DNA of 58,120 bases from Candidatus Nitrosopumilus sp. (GTDB lineage: Archaea > Thermoproteota > Nitrososphaeria > Nitrososphaerales > Nitrosopumilaceae), in NCBI GenBank assembly GCA_029862085.1, contig JAOTXZ010000006.1, positions 1 to 58,120 on the forward strand. Direction: 5' to 3'. The position numbers and the translations under genes were made by a program. This document shows, piece after piece, positions 50,512 through 58,120 of the stretch (the first letter of the stretch is position 1; every line of letters begins with the position of its first letter). The notes below the pieces were generated by a model. The model did no database searches. It saw only the letters and a list, made by a program, of their open reading frames with translations, and was not told where the DNA came from.

Positions 50512-51054
50512 TTGAGCGCAACTGAAGAACTTCGAGCTGATCATGACCAAGTTCGTCGTCTACAAAAAATAATTGAAAAATGTGCAGAAAAGATAGCAAA
50601 GGGATCAAATATCCCATTTTCAGATATTGAAAAAATAACTATCATTATTTACGAATTCGTTGATACTATACACCATTCAAGAGAAGAAAATTCTTACTTT
50701 CCATGTGTAGCAAGTTATGACACCCTAAAGGAAGAAATTAGAAAATTTATGATCGAACATGAATTTGGAAGAAATATCGCAAGAGAAATAAATAAACATT
50801 TGAAAAGATGGAAAAAAGGAGAAGATGCAAGAGAACCAGTATCCAGATATCTTAGAACATATTCAATTTACCTTTTTGACCATCTAAACAAAGAAAACAA
50901 ATTTTTTGATCAAGCCGAAGCTAAGGTCCTATCAAAGGAAGAAGAAACTGAGATGTATGAACAATATAGATCAATTACGGCAATTACCAAAAAGAAAGAA
51001 GACATGATAAAGGAAATAGATTTTCTAGAAGATCAACCTTGGTTTCAAATTTAA
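50512..51054 (+). CDS. Hemerythrin-like HHE domain protein
   Basis: A 180-residue four-helix bundle starting with TTG. The diiron ligands are readable: LRADHDQV, IHHSREENSYF, FMIEHEFGR and LFDHLNKENKFF. Such proteins bind O2 or NO, or store iron. It lies 38 bp before APS kinase, which is on the same strand. Confidence 0.82.
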   Translation: MSATEELRADHDQVRRLQKIIEKCAEKIAKGSNIPFSDIEKITIIIYEFVDTIHHSREENSYFPCVASYDTLKEEIRKFMIEHEFGRNIAREINKHLKRWKKGEDAREPVSRYLRTYSIYLFDHLNKENKFFDQAEAKVLSKEEETEMYEQYRSITAITKKKEDMIKEIDFLEDQPWFQI

Positions 51055-51092
51055 CGTAACCTCTTTATGTCCTAATTAATTTATAAAATAAT

Positions 51093-51608
51093 ATGAAACC
51101 ATTTGTTCTTTGGATGACAGGTCTTCCGTGTTCAGGAAAGACTACAATCGTTAAAGATTTACAAAAAGATATCCCAAATTTGGCAATGCTTGATGGTGAT
51201 GAACTACGAGAATGGTTCTCACCTAAAGATTTTTCAAAAGAAGGTAGAGATGAGCATAACAAAAAGGTAGCTCATTTAGCAAAACTTTTGTTAAAACATG
51301 GAGTTCCAAGTGCCGTTTCTCTAGTTTCTCCATATCTTGAAAATAGAGAAAAAGCTAGGGAAATCATCAATGCACGTGATCAATTTGCAGAATGTTATGT
51401 AAAATGTTCACTAGAAAAATGTGAAGAAAGAGATGTTAAAGGCATGTATGCCAAGGCTAGAAAAGGTGAGATTAAAGGATTTACAGGAATTGACGATCCT
51501 TATGAAGCACCCGAAAAAGCAGACTTGATAGTTGATACAGAAATTGTTCCTATTTCAGAGAGTGCAAATCAGGTTAAAGAATTCCTTAAAGGAAGAAACC
51601 TAATCTAA
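51093..51608 (+). CDS. cysC: Adenylylsulfate (APS) kinase
   Basis: A 171-residue kinase making PAPS from APS and ATP. Walker A GLPCSGKTT (about 10-18), LDGDELREWFSP, then FAECYVKCSLEKCEERDVKGMYAKARKGEIKGFTGIDDPYEAP, which is the CysC signature. It overlaps the convergent CysQ gene by 9 bp; the two enzymes make and recycle PAPS/PAP. Confidence 0.92.
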   Translation: MKPFVLWMTGLPCSGKTTIVKDLQKDIPNLAMLDGDELREWFSPKDFSKEGRDEHNKKVAHLAKLLLKHGVPSAVSLVSPYLENREKAREIINARDQFAECYVKCSLEKCEERDVKGMYAKARKGEIKGFTGIDDPYEAPEKADLIVDTEIVPISESANQVKEFLKGRNLI

Positions 51609-52415
51609 TTTTTTAAATTCTTCCAATATTTTATTATGGATTAAACCATTTGTAACTAGAATTCCATTTTGATGATAAACATCTTTGTTGTTATAGGTAA
51701 TATCATCACCCAAGATATTTGTCATTTTCCCTCCCGCTTCAGAAATAATACAGTATGAAGCGGCTGAATCCCATTCTTTCATTTTGTTAGTTGTTGTGAT
51801 ATAGGCTTCAGCTTCACCAGAACTAATTTTTCCAACTTTTAGTGAACTTCCAATACTAGTAAAATTTTTAAAACCTAATTTTTGTATGAACATTTTTTCT
51901 TTATCTGAGAGATGATGTCTTGAACCTATGGCCCTTGATTTTGTTAAATCGGAAGTTGTAGTTACAGAAATTTTCTTCCATACCCCATCGAAATATCTAA
52001 ACGCTCCGCATCCCTTTTGAGCAGCAAAGATAGTTTTCTCTGTTGGCCAACCAATTACGCCTAAGATAGGTTTTTTGTTTTTAACTAAAGCAATCATTAC
52101 AGTAAATTCTCCAGTTTTATCGATAAAATCAGAGGTTCCATCTAATGGATCTACAATCCAAAGTAGATCTTTTGATAATCTACTCTGATCATCTTTATCC
52201 TCCTCTGATAAAATATGATGATCTGTTTTTGACAAAATTTTCTTTATAATTTCATTACTTTTTAGGTCTGCTTCTGTAATGGGAGAGCTATCCTGTTTAA
52301 TTGAAGTTTCATATTTTTCACCGTAAATTTCTAAAATTGCATTTCCTGATTCAGTTACTGCTTGCAAAGCTACATCTAATTCTGGAATCTTTTCTACAAT
52401 TGGAATTTCTTTCAA
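51600..52415 (-). CDS. cysQ: 3'(2'),5'-bisphosphate nucleotidase CysQ-like
   Basis: A 271-residue inositol-monophosphatase-fold enzyme. HILSEED and LLWIVDPLDGTSDFID (Mg sites, about 75-93) plus EWDSAASYCIISEAGG are diagnostic. CysQ hydrolyses PAP to AMP, preventing its build-up from PAPS use. Adjacent to cysC on the opposite strand, which supports CysQ over inositol phosphatase. Confidence 0.85.
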   Translation of the reverse strand: MKEIPIVEKIPELDVALQAVTESGNAILEIYGEKYETSIKQDSSPITEADLKSNEIIKKILSKTDHHILSEEDKDDQSRLSKDLLWIVDPLDGTSDFIDKTGEFTVMIALVKNKKPILGVIGWPTEKTIFAAQKGCGAFRYFDGVWKKISVTTTSDLTKSRAIGSRHHLSDKEKMFIQKLGFKNFTSIGSSLKVGKISSGEAEAYITTTNKMKEWDSAASYCIISEAGGKMTNILGDDITYNNKDVYHQNGILVTNGLIHNKILEEFKKLD

Positions 52416-52425
52416 AGCTTACTAC

Positions 52426-52635
52426 CTATGTTGTTAGCTCTGGCTTTAGAGTCCATGCCACTCCAAGCATGATAAAGGGAATAGACATTACACCAATAAT
52501 TGATAAGATAATATTGAATTGAGAATCTGACACTTGAGGATTATTAATCATCCAAGGTAATGGTAAAGTTACAACTACCCAAATAATCCCAAGTAAAATA
52601 ATTAATTTTGCCTTTTTCTTTTTATCGCTCATCAT
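52426..52635 (-). CDS. Small two-helix membrane protein
   Basis: A 69-residue protein with basic N-terminus (DKKKKAK) and two hydrophobic helices (about 9-28 and 40-62). It is 10 bp upstream of cysQ on the same strand and likely cotranscribed. No known family. Confidence 0.5.
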   Translation of the reverse strand: MMSDKKKKAKLIILLGIIWVVVTLPLPWMINNPQVSDSQFNIILSIIGVMSIPFIMLGVAWTLKPELTT

Positions 52636-52673
52636 AGAAACTACCTTTTGTACCGTATTAAACTCATGTGAAA

Positions 52674-53417
52674 TTATTTGGTTGACTGCCCTCCATCAAT
52701 AGCAAGAATTGCTCCTGTAGTCCAAGATGAATCCTCAGAGGCTAAAAATAAAACTGACTTTGCCACTTCTTCTGGTTGCCCAATTCTACCTAAGGGATGA
52801 TCATTATCCATAAATTCTCTGTCTTTTTGAGTTGTCAAAAATGGTTTAGTCATATCTGTATCTATTACACCAGGACAAACACAATTTACTCGGATCTTAT
52901 CATTTGCATATTCTAATGCCCAACATTTAGTTAGAACAATTAAAGCGGCCTTTGAGGCAGAATAGGCATCGGCATTAAATCCCTCATATGCTTTTAGACC
53001 CGCATCTGATGAAATGTTAATGATTGTTCCTGAAGTTTTTTGTAGATAAGGGATTGCAAATTTTGTAAATCTAAATTGCCCTGAGAGATTTACATCTATA
53101 ACATTATTCCATTCTATCTCTGAGATTTCATGTAATTGTTTAATCTTGGGAAAGATTCCTGCATTATTTACTAAAATATCTAATTTTCCAAATTTTTCTA
53201 TAGTTTTTTCAACAACCTTTCTAACACCTTCTTCTTTTCTAATGTCTGCAGATATGGGGATTGTATTGTTTAGTTGACTAGCAGAATCTTCAAGTTGTTG
53301 GGAATTCTTGGAAGTGATTATTACGTTAGCCCCATTTTCAGAAAAAGATTTGGCTATGGCAAATCCAATACCTCTACTCCCACCGGTTATTATTGCAACT
53401 TTTCCTTCTAGTTTCAA
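52674..53417 (-). CDS. Short-chain dehydrogenase/reductase
   Basis: A classical SDR of about 247 residues from TTG 53417 (MKLEGKVAIITGGSRGIG); a longer frame to 53456 adds 13 basic residues. TGGSRGIG binds cofactor, VNNAG is present, and NISSDAG with YSASK give Ser-Tyr-Lys. It ends GAILAIDGGQSTK, the usual SDR terminus. It is more distant from the SDR at 9010 than its fold implies. Substrate unknown. Confidence 0.87.
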   Translation of the reverse strand: MKLEGKVAIITGGSRGIGFAIAKSFSENGANVIITSKNSQQLEDSASQLNNTIPISADIRKEEGVRKVVEKTIEKFGKLDILVNNAGIFPKIKQLHEISEIEWNNVIDVNLSGQFRFTKFAIPYLQKTSGTIINISSDAGLKAYEGFNADAYSASKAALIVLTKCWALEYANDKIRVNCVCPGVIDTDMTKPFLTTQKDREFMDNDHPLGRIGQPEEVAKSVLFLASEDSSWTTGAILAIDGGQSTK

Positions 53418-53456
53418 TATTTTTCTCTCTAAAATTCGTAATTTATACCCGTTCAA

Positions 53457-53699
53457 GGATTCCTTACAAAAAGTTTAATTCTTTGGTAAAAAATTCGGGT
53501 TTTAACCCATGCAAAATTATTTTTAAAAGATTAAACTTCGAATTTTTTTGAAAATCAATTTAGGATTTTCAGTTTACAAATTTTTAAATTAAAATTCCAT
53601 GAGTCTTTACAAAATGATCAATGAAAAAATTTCTAAAAATATTAAAAAATATATAAAAAATTTCAATAATTAATAAATAGCTGAAATTACTATAATGTT
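53457..53699. other. AT-rich intergenic region with promoter-like element
   Basis: About 240 bp without a gene. It is strongly AT-rich. AAATATATAAAAAATTTC near 53647 could be a TATA box for a plus-strand RNA beginning around 53680-53700. Confidence 0.45.
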
Positions 53700-53830
53700 T
53701 AATGCCGAAGGACATAATTCCTATCGACTAAATCGCGTGGCCCCACAGAACGAAAAAGGCAATCAGGTCTTAAATCCCCTGACCACGAGAGGAAATCTCT
53801 CATAGTTCTGTAACCAGAGGGGAACGCCTC
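53700..53830 (+). ncRNA. Structured non-coding RNA candidate (about 130 nt)
   Basis: A GC-rich, non-coding island in AT-rich DNA. A long stem pairs GCG (53735) and CCCC (53741) with GGGG (53819) and CGC (53825), then ACAGAAC (53745-53751) with GTTCTGT (53805-53811). Inside are two hairpins: TCAGG/CCTGA (53763-53782) and GAGAG/CTCTC (53787-53801, loop GAAAT). A third 5' hairpin pairs CGAAGGA with TCCT-TCG (53706-53726, one bulged A). A TATA-like tract lies about 45 nt upstream and TATTTT follows. Plus strand is preferred by the promoter, but pairings work on either strand. No known family recognised. Confidence 0.5.
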
Positions 53831-54265
53831 CTATTTTCTGATAATGTCTACAGAAACACTTCCCTTTAGATTCCCATTTGGACTAATCTGAAGAGAAATC
53901 TCTTTTTGAGATGGAATCAAGATTTCCTTTTCCCCATCATAATCCCAGGTATAATATTCAGATATCCCTGTTTCATGTAATGTTCCATTTAATTTGAAAT
54001 TCTCCGAAAACCCAAAATTGTCTCCTTCTAACGATATCGTTAAGATTTGAGGACTATCACCATTAGGCACAAATCTAAAGAAATATTCCCCTTTTTCTAA
54101 AACAAATGTACTGGAGTAAACCCCATTTTCGTATATTTCAGGACTCGCTAGAGTTACATGAAAATTAGGTTCATTTTTTGTATTTGGCTCATCTGATTGA
54201 GACCCTATTGTCATTACCAGAATTATTATGATTATAACTGGAATAATTAGAACTATTTTTTTCAT
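53831..54265 (-). CDS. Membrane-anchored or secreted beta-sandwich protein, unknown
   Basis: A 144-residue protein with an N-terminal anchor or signal (MKKIVLIIPVIIIIILVMTIG), a short polar linker (SQSDEPNTKNEPN) and a beta-rich body (STFVLEKGEYFFRFVPNGDSPQ, LTISLEGDNFGF, GSVSVDIIRK). The KGEYFFRFVPNGD region recalls GOLD/emp24-like or other extracellular domains, without certainty. Its stop immediately precedes the RNA candidate on the opposite strand. Confidence 0.6.
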   Translation of the reverse strand: MKKIVLIIPVIIIIILVMTIGSQSDEPNTKNEPNFHVTLASPEIYENGVYSSTFVLEKGEYFFRFVPNGDSPQILTISLEGDNFGFSENFKLNGTLHETGISEYYTWDYDGEKEILIPSQKEISLQISPNGNLKGSVSVDIIRK

Positions 54266-54422
54266 TTTGGTACTTTATTCCTAATCCTGTAAAAATAAAT
54301 TTCTAATGGTGCCTGAGAATTTTTTTTCAAGCACTTTAGAGTAAGTTTTGTAAGGGAAATTTTATTTACGGTAAATCAATTTTTACACCCGAAATTAAGT
54401 ATTAAATTTAAAATCGGAAATA

Positions 54423-55067
54423 TTGACACATCTTCAAGATAAATGGACTAAACAACCACAGCCAAGTATATCTGAGAAATTTAATGATGTAATTAAACCA
54501 AAAGGCCCTCTTAAGCCACGAGTCCAAACTGCAATTAAAAAATTAAGTTTACAAATTTCAAAATTAGATGGCATGTTAGCTAAATTAAAAGAACGTGATG
54601 GAAAAATATTTCAAAGAATCGTTGAAGCAACACAACAACATGATACTCAAACAAGTAAAGTTTTATCAAGTGAACTAGCTGAAATTAGAAAAGTTACCAA
54701 GATCTTAAGCAATGCAAGAATAGCACTAGAACGTATTGAACTACGATTGACCACCACTAATGATATTGGAGATACCGTAATGACAATCATGCCAACCATG
54801 GGTCTAATGAAAAATCTCAAATCTTCGCTTGGTAAAATAATGCCTGGTGCAGAACAAGAAATTGGGCAGATGGCAGATATGTTAGGTGGATTTATGACTG
54901 AAAGTTTCGCTGGAGACGGAGCATTTGGTATTGATGAGACAACAAGTATGGAATCAGATAAAATTCTTCAGGAAGCAGCAGCAGTTGCCGAAAACTCTAC
55001 TGGAGATTTATTCCCATCCGTACCAACCTCAACGGCATCAACTTCAGCATCAAGCAAATTTCTTTAA
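54423..55067 (+). CDS. ESCRT-III/CdvB-like protein
   Basis: A 214-residue SNF7-fold protein with TTG start. The N-terminal helical hairpin (about 25-100, PLKPRVQTAIKKLSLQISKLDGMLAKLKERD ... ILSNARIALERIELRL) and a helical middle match CdvB, the archaeal ESCRT-III that remodels membranes in cell division. The tail is Ser/Thr/Ala-rich (FPSVPTSTASTSASS), without an obvious winged-helix or MIM-like motif, so this is a CdvB paralogue. cdvA and cdvC are not next to it. Confidence 0.82.
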   Translation: MTHLQDKWTKQPQPSISEKFNDVIKPKGPLKPRVQTAIKKLSLQISKLDGMLAKLKERDGKIFQRIVEATQQHDTQTSKVLSSELAEIRKVTKILSNARIALERIELRLTTTNDIGDTVMTIMPTMGLMKNLKSSLGKIMPGAEQEIGQMADMLGGFMTESFAGDGAFGIDETTSMESDKILQEAAAVAENSTGDLFPSVPTSTASTSASSKFL

Positions 55068-55130
55068 AAATTAACCTAGATTAATCGAAAAGAGAGAGTC
55101 ATTTAGCGTATGTTAAAATTTTTTAAGTTA

Positions 55131-55146
55131 AACAAAAATTTTTGTT
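55131..55146. promoter_or_regulatory. 16-bp perfect palindrome upstream of the 55196 gene
   Basis: AACAAAAATTTTTGTT is a perfect 16-bp palindrome ending 50 bp before the ATG at 55196. In AT-rich DNA some palindromes are chance, but perfect 16-mers are rare; it may be an operator. Confidence 0.35.
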
Positions 55147-55195
55147 ATAATATGAACAAACACTATTGTAAATACTAAAATTCACATACAATTTC

Positions 55196-55492
55196 ATGAA
55201 GGTAAAGATTGAAGATCCGGAGGAAAGTATCTCTGATTTTTTAGCTAGAGTTCTGAGGGTAGAAGCCATGGAAAACAATAAAGAAGATGCTTCTAGGGAC
55301 GAAGTAAATCAAAAAAATGAAAAAAATTCTATAGATACCTTCAAGATACGCCAATTAGAACAAAAGGTAGAGCTGTTAACTACTCTTTGTCGTCTACTTT
55401 TTAAAAAATTTGAAGAAATACATCCATCACAGAAATTTTCAAAATTTGAATTCACAGACCTTTCATGGTACTCAAAATTAGATACAAAATAA
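55196..55492 (+). CDS. Small hydrophilic protein with possible coiled coil
   Basis: A 98-residue charged protein. A disordered-looking acidic N-terminus is followed by a helix (FKIRQLEQKVELLTTLCRLLFKKFEEIH). No family recognised. It precedes the response regulator on the same strand by about 95 bp. Confidence 0.5.
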   Translation: MKVKIEDPEESISDFLARVLRVEAMENNKEDASRDEVNQKNEKNSIDTFKIRQLEQKVELLTTLCRLLFKKFEEIHPSQKFSKFEFTDLSWYSKLDTK

Positions 55493-55587
55493 CCAAATTT
55501 CTTATATCCTGAATTTACTAGAACACGTGAGGGAAAATAAAAAAGGTTTTAGTGTTATTAGAATATTCATAAAAATGAAGACTTTCA

Positions 55588-55947
55588 ATGAAAATTCTTT
55601 GCGTGGATGATTCAAACGATATAGCAGGAATGTTGAAAGATGTTCTCGAAGCACATGGTCACTATGTATACTCGTGTAATAATGGGCTTGATGCATTATC
55701 TCTTATAAAAAAAGAAAATTTTAATCTAATTTTGCTTGACTTGAGTATGCCAGGTTTTTCTGGTACAGATGTAATTGAATCCTTAGCAAAAACTGACTTA
55801 ATGCCTGACCTGAATATTGTAATTTTAAGTGCAGAGGATCTAACAAAATCACAAATTATAGAATTTGAACAAAAAGGAGTAAAAGGTTTCATGCAGAAAC
55901 CTGTAAGGATTGATGAAATCCTCGAATTAATTAAAAAATTCGAGTAA
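55588..55947 (+). CDS. Single-domain response regulator (CheY-like)
   Basis: A 119-residue receiver domain. Acidic pocket D7-D8, phospho-acceptor D51 (LLDLSMPG), S81 (LSAED) and K104 (QKPV) are all present. No output domain, so it may act like CheY or Spo0F. No histidine kinase is next to it. Confidence 0.9.
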   Translation: MKILCVDDSNDIAGMLKDVLEAHGHYVYSCNNGLDALSLIKKENFNLILLDLSMPGFSGTDVIESLAKTDLMPDLNIVILSAEDLTKSQIIEFEQKGVKGFMQKPVRIDEILELIKKFE

Positions 55948-56055
55948 ATTTAGATTCTCATCCTTTCCAAAAAAATTTCAAGACTGTCAAAGGGTCATGT
56001 TGTTTTAGTTTAAGACTCAATTGTTAACGAATTGGGATGGGTCAGTTTATCATCA

Positions 56056-56547
56056 TTAACTTTCTAGGGATTCCCTAGATTCTTTAATTTTCTTAACTAT
56101 ATCTCCCTCACCGTCTACAATCTTATCTATTCCTGATAATTTATTCTTCAAATTATTTATCATAGATCCTACTTCATCCGCTTCGTTTTCTACGTCTTGT
56201 CTTTTTCGAGTTAGCTCTTTAATTCCTTGATTTTCTTCATCAATATAGGCACTCACTTTTTCTAATTTTTCCTTCAAATTTTTAATATCAACAGATTCAT
56301 CCTCAATATCCTTCTCTAAACTGGTCCTCTTATCCTTCAAATTTTTTATCATCAACCCAACATAATCAATTGCCTCATCTAATTTTGCTCGTTTATCCAT
56401 AAGATCCCCAATCCCAATTTCGCTGGATTTATCGGGAAATGATGATTCGTCTCTAAACTCGCTCTCTTTTGATTCTTCTCTAGTCTCATCTTTAGATTTT
56501 TCTTCTACCATTTCTCCCCCTTCTTGATTCTTGAATTTATCAAACAT
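56056..56547 (-). CDS. Coiled-coil protein, unknown
   Basis: A 163-residue, highly charged protein. An acidic disordered N-terminus (about 1-50) is followed by four heptad-rich helices (about 55-160) with repeated (M/L)(I/D)KNLK(D/E/N)K segments. A start at Met13 (MVEEKSKDE) is possible. No membrane segment or enzyme motif. Confidence 0.65.
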   Translation of the reverse strand: MFDKFKNQEGGEMVEEKSKDETREESKESEFRDESSFPDKSSEIGIGDLMDKRAKLDEAIDYVGLMIKNLKDKRTSLEKDIEDESVDIKNLKEKLEKVSAYIDEENQGIKELTRKRQDVENEADEVGSMINNLKNKLSGIDKIVDGEGDIVKKIKESRESLES

Positions 56548-56651
56548 TTTATAATTTAACTAGAAAATACGAATAAAAAGTTATTATGTATTCTCAAAAC
56601 TGACCTAAAGAATGATTTTTTGTTAATAAAAAAGAAAAAATAGGAAATATC

Positions 56652-57326
56652 TTAAAAAAATGTATTTCTAACCTTTTGTTTATCGTCCAAAGAATTTCCT
56701 GATTCTGGGGGTGTTTTCCCGAACGGTAGAATTTTGGTCTCTGGATTTGTTTCAGGATTTTTTTGGGTAGAATTCATAAATGCAAATTCATCCTTTTCAC
56801 CCGATTCTATCATTTTTCCAGAAAATATGACTTTGTAACCAAGGTTTTCCTTTGAAAGATCTTCAGTCGTCTTTGGGTAGGAACTATTGGATTTTCCATT
56901 TAGTTCCAAGTCTAATTCTCCGGTGGAGAGATTTAGTTTTCCATTTACTGAAATCTTCCAATGTTTCTCTCCAGATTCAGAGGCTTTTCCATCAAAAATT
57001 ACTATTCCTGAATGATATCTGGTATAGTCAATATATGACCATCCAGAGGTTCCTTCTAATGAAAGGATTTTGTTCATATCAGACTCTCTAGTATTTTCTG
57101 GTAAAACAACCTCATTTACCTCAAAGTATCCGTCAATCACTTTTTCAGTAAGAATTACTCCAAGTCTCTCTTGAGATTTGTTGAAGGATTTGGGATCTTT
57201 TTGAAGGGTTTTTGGTTCAGATTTCTCTTCATTTTCGGCATAAGAGTAGGTAACAGCCAAGGGGGCTGTGGATAGCATAAACAATATTGCTATTACTCTG
57301 AATGTTTTTTTATGGTATTTTTCCAT
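56652..57326 (-). CDS. Secreted protein, unknown function
   Basis: A 224-residue protein with a signal peptide (about 1-30, APLAVTYSYAENEEKS). The mature part is beta-rich (SGWSYIDYTRYHSGIVIFDGKAS, KHWKISVNGKLNLSTGELDLELNGKS), ending in a polar low-complexity tail (NPETNPETKILP). No catalytic residues stand out. The minus strand TTTATATATAAGG (about 57382-57393) is a likely promoter. Confidence 0.65.
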   Translation of the reverse strand: MEKYHKKTFRVIAILFMLSTAPLAVTYSYAENEEKSEPKTLQKDPKSFNKSQERLGVILTEKVIDGYFEVNEVVLPENTRESDMNKILSLEGTSGWSYIDYTRYHSGIVIFDGKASESGEKHWKISVNGKLNLSTGELDLELNGKSNSSYPKTTEDLSKENLGYKVIFSGKMIESGEKDEFAFMNSTQKNPETNPETKILPFGKTPPESGNSLDDKQKVRNTFF

Positions 57327-57642
57327 TAATCGTGAATATTTGGAATGATAGTTTAGGAATGTTAACGAAACGTCCTGTTCCTTATATATAAAAAAAAGGA
57401 AAAACTAGATAAAAATCCATTAAAATCTATAAAATTTTAGAAAAGTTTGTTTTTTGATCTTTTTTCAAAAATTAACAAAATTTGGATTAAAAAATTAGGC
57501 GACAAAAATATTTCAAATTCTCCCGTAAAAGCACAAACAATCAAAATTTGCAATTTTTTAAGATGAAAATGGTGTTCCGCTTTGTGTTCCGCTTTGAGGT
57601 TTCAAAACATTCCTCATAAACAAACTAATCGTATACTAATAC
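57327..57642. other. AT-rich intergenic region
   Basis: About 315 bp without a gene between divergent genes. It holds the TATA region of the minus-strand gene with flanking TTCCTT/AAGGAA (57378, 57396) and the GTGTTCCGCTTT tandem repeat (57572-57595). Nothing else stands out. Confidence 0.6.
57572..57595 (+). repeat. Tandem 12-bp repeat upstream of a winged-helix gene
   Basis: GTGTTCCGCTTT occurs twice in direct tandem, 48 bp before the ATG at 57643, placing it near the expected TATA/BRE. It is much GC-richer than its surroundings and could be a regulator site. Confidence 0.5.
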
Positions 57643-57930
57643 ATGTCAAAACAACAATACAGGTCCGAAATGGGCATAATGGGTGATATCCTTGACGTAA
57701 CCGCAAACGGCGGCCGTGATGGAATCATTATATCTGCAATATCTCGCAAAGCCAACCTATCTCACTATGCAGTACTAGACAAATGTGAGAAACTGGTAGA
57801 AGCAGGCTTAGTCGAGTCTGTCAAAAACGATAGAAATAGAGTCTTTTTGATCACTGAAAAAGGACTTCAATTTTTCCAGGAATTCAAGAGATTCCAGGGA
57901 CTCGTTGAGAGTATGAATTTAAGGTATTAG
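57643..57930 (+). CDS. Winged-helix DNA-binding protein
   Basis: A 95-residue winged helix of the archaeal ArnR1/PadR-like type: ILDVTANGGRDGIIISAISRKANLSHYAVLDKCEKLVEAGLVESV, wing NRVFLITEKG. It is likely a dimeric regulator; a GC-rich tandem repeat upstream may be its operator. It is followed by the next gene after 3 bp. Confidence 0.8.
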   Translation: MSKQQYRSEMGIMGDILDVTANGGRDGIIISAISRKANLSHYAVLDKCEKLVEAGLVESVKNDRNRVFLITEKGLQFFQEFKRFQGLVESMNLRY

Positions 57931-57933
57931 CCA

Positions 57934-58120
57934 TTGAACCCCGAAATCGTACCAATTCATAGGATGGAACCTCTTGTAGAAGATGGAATGCTTTTTGTAA
58001 GGACTGAGCGTATTCTCAATACAATGATTAAGATGCCTTTAATTCTCGCAGGCTTAGTCGTTGTAGCGATCGGAATGCCAATGCAGACCTCATTCAGCTC
58101 TACTAGAACCTTAGAACTAA
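57934..58120 (+). CDS. Partial membrane protein gene, runs off the window
   Basis: An open frame with TTG start (MNPEIVPIHRMEPLVED...) to the window end, 62 codons without a stop. One hydrophobic helix is present (about 36-49, MPLILAGLVVVAIGMP). It starts 3 bp after the winged-helix gene, so probably cotranscribed. The product cannot be named from this part. Confidence 0.6.
   Translation, partial: MNPEIVPIHRMEPLVEDGMLFVRTERILNTMIKMPLILAGLVVVAIGMPMQTSFSSTRTLEL

Noticed and set aside
53700-53830. 5S rRNA, SRP RNA or RNase P RNA for the structured region
   Set aside because: The 5S loop C/E sequences, the SRP GGAA domain, and the RNase P CR I/CR V blocks are missing, and it is too short for the latter two.

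Overview
The window comes from an AT-rich ammonia-oxidising type archaeon of the Nitrososphaerota (Thaumarchaeota), most like Nitrosopumilus or Nitrosarchaeum. The evidence is a family-D DNA polymerase (both subunits), Orc1/Cdc6, GINS, TFB, a thermosome, CDC48, GGGP synthase (archaeal lipids), an ESCRT-III/CdvB-like protein, secreted plastocyanin-like proteins and TATA boxes placed about 25 nt before start codons, as in leaderless transcripts. No rRNA, transposase, integrase or CRISPR array is visible.

Layout. 1-7.6 kb is the accessory-looking part. A tRNA-Pro(GGG) gene (7519-7591, minus) has three truncated copies of its 3' end to its left (52, 858 and 2274), as expected from repeated integration events. 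Between them lie small membrane proteins, a cupredoxin with a CFI-box anchor, a 5'-nucleotidase-like phosphoesterase, an Alba-like protein, two secreted proteins and a methyltransferase. 7.6-16 kb is core metabolism and folding: two redox enzymes, an AN1 zinc finger, Gins51, glutamine synthetase, thermosome and SHMT. 16-25 kb is a replication island: PolD large subunit with GGGP synthase, small DNA-binding proteins, an origin of replication (about 21.95-22.41 kb) with two direct and one inverted ORB-like repeats, Orc1/Cdc6 and PolD small subunit.

25-36 kb holds a SpoIIM-like membrane protein, a degenerate cupredoxin, CbiE, a secreted cyclophilin with the same CFI-box tail, an alarmone-hydrolase-like HD protein, an EtfB-EtfA-FixCX electron-transfer operon and a type II NADH dehydrogenase. 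36-48 kb is a stress and proteostasis zone: Hsp20-CDC48, TFB, DUF1059, CrcB, then four universal stress proteins interleaved with four CBS-domain proteins (one fused to a ribosome-hibernation-type domain), a PAC2 proteasome-assembly-chaperone homologue and a second Hsp20. 48-58 kb carries a cation/proton antiporter, hemerythrin, APS kinase with PAP phosphatase, an SDR, a highly structured unassigned RNA candidate (about 53.70-53.83 kb), a CdvB paralogue, a response regulator, secreted and coiled-coil proteins and a winged-helix regulator; the last gene runs off the end.

The strongest leads are the tRNA-Pro tail array, the origin, the structured RNA candidate, a 114-bp perfectly identical inverted segment shared by two universal stress protein genes, the CBS-hibernation-factor fusion, and the CFI-box tail shared by two unrelated exported proteins. 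All assignments come from reading sequence and motifs; no database search was run.
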